From Natrialba chahannaoensis JCM 10990 (GTDB taxonomy: Archaea; Halobacteriota; Halobacteria; Halobacteriales; Natrialbaceae): 35,830 nt of DNA. Position numbers and translations under genes: made by a program. The first letter of the stretch is position 1. Every line of letters starts with the position of its first letter. Below the pieces are notes generated by a model. It saw only the letters and a program-made list of their open reading frames with translations. It did no database searches and was not told the DNA's origin. Location of the stretch: contig NZ_AOIN01000024.1 in assembly GCF_000337135.1 (NCBI RefSeq), positions 1-35,830 of the forward strand. Direction: 5' to 3'. Shown here one piece after another: positions 30,008-35,830 of the stretch.

Positions 30008-31144
30008 ATGGCAGACAGTACATCCCCAGACATCGAGGGTAACTCGAGTACACTCATCCACGAACGACTGGATTGCGCACGGGAGGCACTCGAACAGGAG
30101 GATGCAGACGCCCTGATTCTGTTTCCGAGTTCAAATATGGGGTATCTTAGCGGCTTTCAAGAGGAGCCGATGGAGCGCCACCTGTTCCTGTTCGTGACCC
30201 GCGAGGAAACACTGTTTCTCGCACCCGAGATGTACAACGAACAGCTCGCGTCCGAGTCGGTCGTCTCGACGGTTCGAACCTGGAGCGACGGCGATGATCC
30301 GACCGTCCTCCTCGCAAAGATTGGTGACGAACTCGAGATTACGACCGGGCGGCTCCTCGTCGACGACACGATGTGGGCGCTGTTCACACAGGATTTGCGC
30401 GAGACGTTCCCCGACGCAACGTTCGGGCTCGCGAGCGAAGTCGTCGACGAACTCCGACTGCGAAAGGACGAAGTCGAACTCGAGAATCTCCGAGAGGCTG
30501 CAGCGATTTCGGACCGCGTCAGCGAGGCGATTCGCAACCTCGGCGAGGATGCGATCGGAATGACCGAAGCGGAACTCGCCGAAGAGATCGAACAGCAGTT
30601 GACAGCAGCCGGTGGCGAGGGTGTCTCGTTCGAAACCGTCGTCGGGTCGGGTCCGAACGGCGCGCGACCGCACCACCGTCACACCGACCGGCAGATCGAA
30701 CGTGGTGACCCCGTGGTGCTCGACTTCGGAACGAGCGTCGAGGGGTATCCCGGCGACCAAACCCGAACCGTAGTGTTCGACGGCGAACCACCTGCCGGCT
30801 TCGAAGATGTCCACGATGCGGTACTCGCTGCCCAGCAGGCTGCACTCGATGCAGTCGAACCCGGTGTCGAAGCACAGGCGATCGACCGCGCGGCACGGAC
30901 GGTACTCGAGGAACGGGGCTACGGCGAGCAATTCGTCCATCGAACGGGCCACGGTGTCGGCCGCGACGTTCACGAACCGCCGTACATCACCGAGGGGAAC
31001 GAGCGAGTGCTCGAGTCGGGGATGGTGTTCAGTATCGAACCCGGAGTATACCTCGAGGGCAAATTTGGTGTGCGGATCGAGGATCTGGTTGTTGTCACCG
31101 ACGACGGCTGTGAGCGGTTAAATCGATCGTCACGAGGGTGGTGA
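30008..31144 (+). CDS. M24-family metallopeptidase (Xaa-Pro aminopeptidase/dipeptidase type)
   Basis: A 378-residue protein with a creatinase-like N-terminal domain (about 10-150: DALILFPSSNMGYLSGFQ) and a pita-bread catalytic domain. All five metal ligands are visible: VVLDFGTSVEGYPGDQTRT (two Asp), HRTGHGVGRDVHEPPYI (His), FSIEPGVYL (Glu) and VRIEDLVVV (Glu). The substrate-side His motif HHRHTD is present. It removes residues before Pro or cleaves X-Pro dipeptides; creatinase-like activity is possible. It is convergent with the hyuB gene, with 15 bases between the stops. Intact and of normal length. Confidence 0.9.
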   Translation: MADSTSPDIEGNSSTLIHERLDCAREALEQEDADALILFPSSNMGYLSGFQEEPMERHLFLFVTREETLFLAPEMYNEQLASESVVSTVRTWSDGDDPTVLLAKIGDELEITTGRLLVDDTMWALFTQDLRETFPDATFGLASEVVDELRLRKDEVELENLREAAAISDRVSEAIRNLGEDAIGMTEAELAEEIEQQLTAAGGEGVSFETVVGSGPNGARPHHRHTDRQIERGDPVVLDFGTSVEGYPGDQTRTVVFDGEPPAGFEDVHDAVLAAQQAALDAVEPGVEAQAIDRAARTVLEERGYGEQFVHRTGHGVGRDVHEPPYITEGNERVLESGMVFSIEPGVYLEGKFGVRIEDLVVVTDDGCERLNRSSRGW

Positions 31145-31159
31145 TTGCAACTCGCCCGT

Positions 31160-33160
31160 CTACGACCACTCGCTCACCGCTCGTTCCCGCAGCAACTCAC
31201 GGAACTGCGCCGTCGTCTGCTCGAGTAACTCGCCGGAGGACCACTCGAGTATCACGCCATAGCGACGGATGAGATCCAGCGTGTCAAGCTCGCCGTCGCG
31301 GTACCGTCGGGCGACCGCTTCGGGATCTTCCTCAAGCCACTCCGTCCGGTGTTCCCGGATGTGCGCGCGCTGGTCTGCCGTCGCCTCGTGATCGATTTCG
31401 TACGCACAGACCTCCGGATCGATTTCATCGATGATGACACCGTAGTCTCGTTTGGCGCGCTCGACGGAGACATAGTCGTCCTTGACGTCTTCGAGAACAG
31501 CCACAGGGTCGCGCTCGAGTGGATCACCGAACCCGCCACCGCCCGACGATGGTCGGACGAACTCGTCTCCTTCGTCGATCGGGACGTTCGAGAACACCGT
31601 TCCCATCTGGCGCTCCTCGCCGTCCTGGGTGAGTGTGACACCATGAGGAATGCCGGGAAGACCGCCGTTAATGCCCCAGGTGATCGAACGGGCGCGGTCC
31701 GAACAGTACGACATGACGCTATTCTCGCAGGCGAGCATCCGGCCACCCTTGCGGACACCGCAGCCGCCGCGATACTCGCCTGGCCCCGCAGAGTCAGCGA
31801 CGATCGAGTGCTGGCTGGTCAAGAGTGGCGTGTCTCGCTCCTGGCCCTCAAGTGACTGGACAGCAAGTCCGGCACCAAACACCGGTGCGGTCGCGTTGGA
31901 GCCATCCTTGCCATCACGACCGCCCCAGCCGCCGGCCATCCAATCGTACCAGGCGAACTCCTGTCCTTCGTAGCCTGGACGCTGGTCTTGGCCGCCAGCG
32001 AGTAGGTACTCGAGGTTGAACGCTGCAGCCATCGCGCGCTCGGGGAGCACCTCCGACCAGAGCTCAAAGATTGCGTTCATCACCTTCTCGTAGGCACCAG
32101 CAACCGAGCCAGTGACGGGCACCGGTTCGGGTGCGTCGACGACAGTTCCTTCGGGGAGGTCAGCGCTGACGACGCGGTAGAGCCCCGAGTTAAGCGGCAC
32201 GTCCGGGAAGAACATCTTCGTCCCGGAAACGACCGCCGAGAAGGAGGTCCCAAACGTCGAGTTCAGGAAATTGCCGACGTACTCATCAGAGCCCGAAAGA
32301 TCGTAGTGGACCTCGTCACCGTCGATCGTCATCTCCACGTCGATCGTGACGAACCCTTCCTCCTTGTTCGGGTCCGCATCGATGTAATCTTGCGTGTGCC
32401 AGGTGCCGTCCGGCAACTCACGGATCTGCTCGCGCATGATCCGTTCGACATACGATTTCGACTCGTCGAACGCCGTCATGACCGTGTCGATGCCGTACTT
32501 GTCGACGAGTTCGAGTAGCCGTTCCTCGGCGATACGCGTTGCTTCCGTCTGCGCTCGAAGGTCACCCATACGATCCTCCGAGAGGCGCATATTTGTCGTC
32601 AGAAGGTTGGCGACATCCTCACGGAACTCGCCAGCATCCCAGATTTTGAGCGGCGGAATGCGCAACCCCTCCGCGTAGTGGTCGTTCGCCTCAATGTTGA
32701 ACGATCCCGGTGCCGGACCGCCGACATCCGCCCAGTGACCATTGGACTGCGTGACGGCGATCAATTCATCATCGTAGAAGACCGGCCGCATAATCCGAAC
32801 GTCGTTGATGTGCGTGCCGCCGAGGTACGGATCGTTGACGATGTAGACATCACCCGGATTGATGTCGCCCTCGAAGTACTCCAGGGTCTCCTTGCAGGTG
32901 TAGTGGAGCGTGCCGACGTGGACAGCGATGTCTTTCGAGCCCTGCATCACCGTGTTCCCCTCGGCGTCGTTCAGACAGTTGCTAAAGTCGCGGTTGTAGA
33001 TCACGAACGAGTAGCACGTCCGCCGGATCTGCTGTGCCATCCGATCGACAAGGTTCGTAAATGAACTGCGAAGTACTTCGAACGTGACCGGATCGAGGTC
33101 GATGTTGGCTTGTGGTTGTACGTCTGCGTGTGTGTCTGAATCTGAGCCTGAGTCTGTCAT
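31160..33160 (-). CDS. hyuB: Hydantoinase B / oxoprolinase family subunit (HyuB)
   Basis: A 666-residue protein of the HyuB/acetone-carboxylase-alpha family. N-terminal hallmarks are DPVTFEVLRSSFTNLVDRMA, then DPYLGGTHINDVRIMRPVF and QSNGHWADVGGPAPGSF. The central part has FGTSFSAVVSGTKMFFPDVP, and the GGGGFGDPLERDP motif is near the C-terminus. Length is somewhat above the bacterial form because of an added C-terminal domain of about 100 residues. Together with HyuA it should carry out ATP-dependent ring opening of hydantoins or 5-oxoproline, or a related carboxylation. The exact substrate cannot be told. It follows hyuA by 5 bases, so they form one operon. Confidence 0.88.
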   Translation of the reverse strand: MTDSGSDSDTHADVQPQANIDLDPVTFEVLRSSFTNLVDRMAQQIRRTCYSFVIYNRDFSNCLNDAEGNTVMQGSKDIAVHVGTLHYTCKETLEYFEGDINPGDVYIVNDPYLGGTHINDVRIMRPVFYDDELIAVTQSNGHWADVGGPAPGSFNIEANDHYAEGLRIPPLKIWDAGEFREDVANLLTTNMRLSEDRMGDLRAQTEATRIAEERLLELVDKYGIDTVMTAFDESKSYVERIMREQIRELPDGTWHTQDYIDADPNKEEGFVTIDVEMTIDGDEVHYDLSGSDEYVGNFLNSTFGTSFSAVVSGTKMFFPDVPLNSGLYRVVSADLPEGTVVDAPEPVPVTGSVAGAYEKVMNAIFELWSEVLPERAMAAAFNLEYLLAGGQDQRPGYEGQEFAWYDWMAGGWGGRDGKDGSNATAPVFGAGLAVQSLEGQERDTPLLTSQHSIVADSAGPGEYRGGCGVRKGGRMLACENSVMSYCSDRARSITWGINGGLPGIPHGVTLTQDGEERQMGTVFSNVPIDEGDEFVRPSSGGGGFGDPLERDPVAVLEDVKDDYVSVERAKRDYGVIIDEIDPEVCAYEIDHEATADQRAHIREHRTEWLEEDPEAVARRYRDGELDTLDLIRRYGVILEWSSGELLEQTTAQFRELLRERAVSEWS

Positions 33161-33165
33161 AGCAG

Positions 33166-35190
33166 TTACACCCTGAGGATGATGTTTCCCGTTTGCTCGA
33201 CCTCGGCCGTCGCGTTTGGCGGGACAACCACGGTCGAGTCCATCTGTTCGATAATTGCCGGTCCCTCAAACGACGCACCGGCTCCGAGTTCGCCACGGTC
33301 GTAGACGGCCGTCTCGACGAACTCGCCTTCCGAATCGAAGTACGCCTCGCGTGTCGTCCGCTGCGCTCCATCGGCACTCCCGTCTCCAATTTCAGGAAAC
33401 GCGGGTTTTTCGACGACACCGCGGCCAGTTACGTGAAGACCGTAGATTTCGACCGACTGTTCCGTATCGGAGTAAGCGTAGGTCTGTTCGTGCTGGCTGT
33501 GGAACTGGGATCTGATCGCCGCCATACTCTCGATCGGACGCGAGCAACTGACCTCGAGTGAGCGCCACTGCCCAGTGTAGCGCATCTTGATCTCGTGTTC
33601 AAGTTGAATGTCACTCTCGTCGACACCCTCCTCGTCCAGTCGTTCGTGGATTTCGTCTTCCATCTCCTCGAACGCCGACTCGATGTCGGCGACGACATCG
33701 TCCGAGGCGTCAGCGATGAACGTCTGGGAGAGATCGTGTTCGACGTCGACTAGCAGACAACCGAGTGCAGAGTTGATTCCCGGATACGGCGGGATAATCA
33801 CATTAGGAATATTCATTTCGCGCGCAACGTGAGCCGCGTGCAGCGGTCCCGCACCGCCGAAGGCAACGAGTGCAAAGTCGCGAGGGTCGTATCCCTTGCT
33901 CGTCGAAACGAGGCGGACAGCGTTGCACATATTGGCGACAGTGATCTGCTCTATCGCCGATGCGGCCTCCGTGAGTTCGAGGCCCAGTGGCTCGGCGATA
34001 TCGCGCCGGATGACGTCGCGGGCAGGTTCGGCGGTCGCATCCATGTCACCACCGAGGAACTGATCCGGGTCGACCCAACCGAGCACGACGTTTGCGTCCG
34101 TCGTCGTCGGTTTGTCGCCGCCGCGGAGGTAGCAGGCCGGTCCCGGGTCTGCTCCCTGGCTCCGCGGACCGACACGGAGTGAGCCGCCGTCGTCGATCCA
34201 AGCGATGGAGCCGCCACCGGCACCGATCGTCTCGATATCCGTCGAGGGGAACATGATCGGATAGCCGTACTCGACGGCCCACTCGTCGGTCATCTCAATC
34301 TCACCTTCGTGTGTGAGCGAGACGTCCGCACTCGTTCCACCCATATCGAATCCGATCGCGTTCTCAAAGCCACACTGCTGAGCGATGTATCGACCAGCAA
34401 TCGCGCCTGCCGTCGGCCCCGAATTTGCGATACGGGCCGCGTAGTAGGCGATCGCCTCGGTCGTCATCACCCCACCGCCGGAGTGCATCGCGAGTACATC
34501 GCCGTCGTAGCCCCGGTCGGCAAGTTGGTCCGCGAGGTCGGTCAGATAGTCGCGAACGACCGGTACCAGCGCCGCGTTGATGACCGTCGTACTCGTTCGT
34601 TCGTGTTCGAACATCTCCGGCAAGATCTCGTGGGAGCTACAGACGAACGCCTCGGGGTACTCCTCCGCGACGATTTCCTCAACGCGCTGCTCGTGTTCGC
34701 CGTTGACGTACGCATTGATCAACGAAATCGCGATCGTGTCAATCCCGCGCTTTTCGAAGATTCGCACGACATCGCGGACAGCATCCTCGTCAAGCGGTTC
34801 GACGACGGTTCCTGCATAGTCGATTCGCTCGGGGACCTCGAGTCGATCTCGCCGCTTGACGTACGGATCGGCGACATCCTGGTACGCATCCCAGAGATCC
34901 TCCTTTGTTGCATCACGTATTTCGTGAACGTCTCGAAATCCTTCGGTCGTAATCAACCCGATTCGTGGCAACTCGCGCTCGATCAACGCGTTCGTCCCAA
35001 CCGTCGATCCGTGCGAGAAAAATTCGAGTTCATCGATCCCGGTATCCGCCTTGGTCAACCCGTTGATTACACCTTCAGCCGGATTCGCCGGTGTCGACGG
35101 TGTTTTCTCGATTTCGATCTCTCCGGTTTCCTCGTCAAAGACGATTACGTCCGTAAACGTTCCGCCAATGTCTACACCAGCACGTCTCAT
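33166..35190 (-). CDS. hyuA: Hydantoinase A / oxoprolinase family subunit (HyuA)
   Basis: A 674-residue protein starting MRRAGVDIGGTFTDVIVFDE, the ATP-binding fold of the ASKHA-like N-terminal domain. Further motifs are FFSHGSTVGTNALIERE, the central AMHSGGGVMTTEAIAYYAA, the phosphate-loop like NAIGFDMGGTSADVSLTHEG and VAFGGAGPLHAAHVARE. The C-terminus has the family beta-domain (EGPAIIEQMDSTVVVPP). I chose the ATG at 35190 rather than the GTG at 35205, because it starts the conserved glycine-rich strand directly. It is the first gene of the hyuA-hyuB operon, starting about 375 bases from the 5S rRNA end. Confidence 0.9.
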   Translation of the reverse strand: MRRAGVDIGGTFTDVIVFDEETGEIEIEKTPSTPANPAEGVINGLTKADTGIDELEFFSHGSTVGTNALIERELPRIGLITTEGFRDVHEIRDATKEDLWDAYQDVADPYVKRRDRLEVPERIDYAGTVVEPLDEDAVRDVVRIFEKRGIDTIAISLINAYVNGEHEQRVEEIVAEEYPEAFVCSSHEILPEMFEHERTSTTVINAALVPVVRDYLTDLADQLADRGYDGDVLAMHSGGGVMTTEAIAYYAARIANSGPTAGAIAGRYIAQQCGFENAIGFDMGGTSADVSLTHEGEIEMTDEWAVEYGYPIMFPSTDIETIGAGGGSIAWIDDGGSLRVGPRSQGADPGPACYLRGGDKPTTTDANVVLGWVDPDQFLGGDMDATAEPARDVIRRDIAEPLGLELTEAASAIEQITVANMCNAVRLVSTSKGYDPRDFALVAFGGAGPLHAAHVAREMNIPNVIIPPYPGINSALGCLLVDVEHDLSQTFIADASDDVVADIESAFEEMEDEIHERLDEEGVDESDIQLEHEIKMRYTGQWRSLEVSCSRPIESMAAIRSQFHSQHEQTYAYSDTEQSVEIYGLHVTGRGVVEKPAFPEIGDGSADGAQRTTREAYFDSEGEFVETAVYDRGELGAGASFEGPAIIEQMDSTVVVPPNATAEVEQTGNIILRV

Positions 35191-35205
35191 GCTCTCATAC
35201 CACAC

Positions 35206-35565
35206 AGTAAATCACGGTAGTGGTACATAACAGTTCCCCCGAAATCGGACCGAATTTAACAACTCAACAGCCGATGGGTGTCTGTCCCGAAATTCAGGTA
35301 CTGTTGTACAAAAGACGAGATTTCGGAGGTGATAGGGACCTCGAAAGCTACCACGCGGCCAGTGCACGACATCATAACTCCAGCCGAGTATCAACGAGAA
35401 GGTTCTGACGCTCGTCAATGTGAATACACAACCGACGTAGAACACTGGTGCCATACTCAGTCAAAATGTGTTTCGAATCGAAAGTCACTCAGAAGTATCT
35501 GTGAGAATCTGTTGTCAGAGTCGGTTGCAAAAGCAGTTGCTCCCGAATGTGAAATGCAGTATGAA
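35206..35565. other. Spacer between hyuA and the 5S rRNA
   Basis: About 360 bases without a supported gene. No tRNA-Cys, which often follows 5S in haloarchaea, could be found. It must contain the hyuA promoter on the minus strand (TATA-like TTATGTACC near 35224-35232) and the rRNA transcript end (T-tracts CTTTTG near 35528 and CATTTTGA near 35462 on the minus strand). Confidence 0.45.
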
Positions 35566-35687
35566 TGGAGCGGCGAATCGGGTCTCCCAGAGGATCTCTC
35601 ACTCCAGTACTCGCCGATACGCAGGTGGGCTTATCTTCCGTGTTCGGAATGGGTACGGGAGGAACCCCACCGCTTTGGCCGCTTCAA
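35566..35687 (-). rRNA. rrf: 5S ribosomal RNA
   Basis: The minus strand from about 35687 reads AAGCGGCCAAAGCGGTGGGG, then TCCCGTACCCATTCCGAACA, GGAAGATAAGCCCACC, GAGTACTGGAGTG, CTCTGGGAGACCCG, ending GATTCGCCGCTCCA. This is the conserved order of haloarchaeal 5S rRNA, about 122 nt. Helix I pairs GCGGC with GCCGC. The exact ends are estimated from the helix and from the adjacent tRNA-like element. It is transcribed leftwards as the last gene of an rRNA operon whose 16S/23S genes lie beyond the right edge. Confidence 0.93.
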
Positions 35688-35689
35688 AC

Positions 35690-35732
35690 CCGAGTAGTGG
35701 AATCGAACCACCGTGAACGACCACGTGCTCGG
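35690..35732 (-). promoter_or_regulatory. tRNA-like processing element before 5S rRNA
   Basis: On the minus strand CCGAG pairs with CTCGG and encloses two small hairpins: CGTGGTCGTTCACG and GTGGTTCGATTCCAC, the latter a perfect T-arm. This mini-tRNA ends 2-3 nt before the 5S 5' end. In Haloferax such an element is cut by tRNase Z to make the 5S 5' end, which I recall from published work on that genus. It supports that the downstream 5S is functional. Confidence 0.75.
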
Positions 35733-35759
35733 AAGTTATGTATGAGATGAAGTATGAGT

Positions 35760-35830
35760 AGGGGCGGCGAATCGGCTCTCCCAGAGGGTCTCCCACTCCA
35801 GTACTCACCAATACGCAGGCAGGCTTATCT
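35760..35830 (-). rRNA. rrf: Second 5S rRNA copy, partial at the window edge
   Basis: The minus strand reads AGATAAGCCTGCCTGCGTAT, GAGTACTGGAGTGGG, CCTCTGGGAGAGCCG, ATTCGCCGCCCC, i.e. the 3' 60% of another 5S rRNA, 194 bases from the first. It differs from the complete copy at 7 of about 66 positions. At least some changes keep base pairing (for example a G-U instead of a G-C in the helix next to the GAGUA loop). The 5' part is beyond the window. Confidence 0.85.

Noticed and set aside
35278-35697. 139-codon plus ORF at the right end
   Set aside because: Runs across the 5S rRNA gene on the opposite strand; not protein-like.
35689-35735. A complete tRNA gene next to 5S
   Set aside because: A T-arm is present, but there is no full D-arm or anticodon arm; the 43-nt element fits the mini-tRNA processing signal instead.

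Overview
The window looks like chromosomal DNA of a halophilic archaeon (class Halobacteria, probably a Natrialba/Natronorubrum/Haloterrigena-type genus). The proteins are very acidic, coding DNA is GC-rich, spacers are AT-richer with archaeal TATA elements often 20-30 nt before the start codon (leaderless genes), the word CTCGAGT is very frequent, and the right edge carries haloarchaeal-type 5S rRNA genes. No transposase, integrase or CRISPR array was seen.

Left part (1-15.1 kb): a mixed catabolic and regulatory region. It starts with the N-terminal part of a secreted subtilisin-like protease that leaves the window, then a PadR regulator and an FAD amine oxidase. From about 3.2 to 8.7 kb intact genes (Lrp/AsnC and IclR regulators, an ornithine cyclodeaminase-like enzyme) are interspersed with broken ones: two MFS remnants, a thiolase fragment, a CoA-transferase tail, a frameshifted membrane protein and a TRAP permease remnant. 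This reads as a decaying carboxylate/CoA catabolic island. Next come an M20-type amidase, an N-terminally truncated S9 peptidase, a class III aminotransferase and a GNAT acetyltransferase. A NikR-like regulator is divergent from a His-rich Ni/Co permease.

Middle (15.2-22.5 kb): a minus-strand anaerobic (cobalt-early) cobalamin operon, in transcription order cbiG, two CbiH/CobJ-type methyltransferases, a small ferredoxin, a LAGLIDADG-like protein, a CbiX chelatase fused to a [2Fe-2S] domain, a DUF3209 protein and a PQQ-type propeller protein. Most junctions overlap or nearly touch. CbiL, CbiF, CbiT, CbiC and CobN are not in the window. The metal permease/NikR pair beside it may supply or sense the metal.

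22.7-29.4 kb: an unknown minus-strand gene and, divergent from it, a contractile-injection-system (CIS) gene set: an eCIS-type accessory protein, tail sheath, two tail-tube proteins, and three small eCIS accessory genes. Spike, baseplate, ATPase, cap and tape-measure genes are absent from the window, which makes this the most unusual locus here.

Right part (30-35.8 kb): an M24 aminopeptidase convergent with a hyuA-hyuB hydantoinase/oxoprolinase pair, then the 3' end of an rRNA operon on the minus strand: one complete 5S rRNA with a tRNA-like processing element in front of it, and part of a second, diverged 5S rRNA running off the edge.
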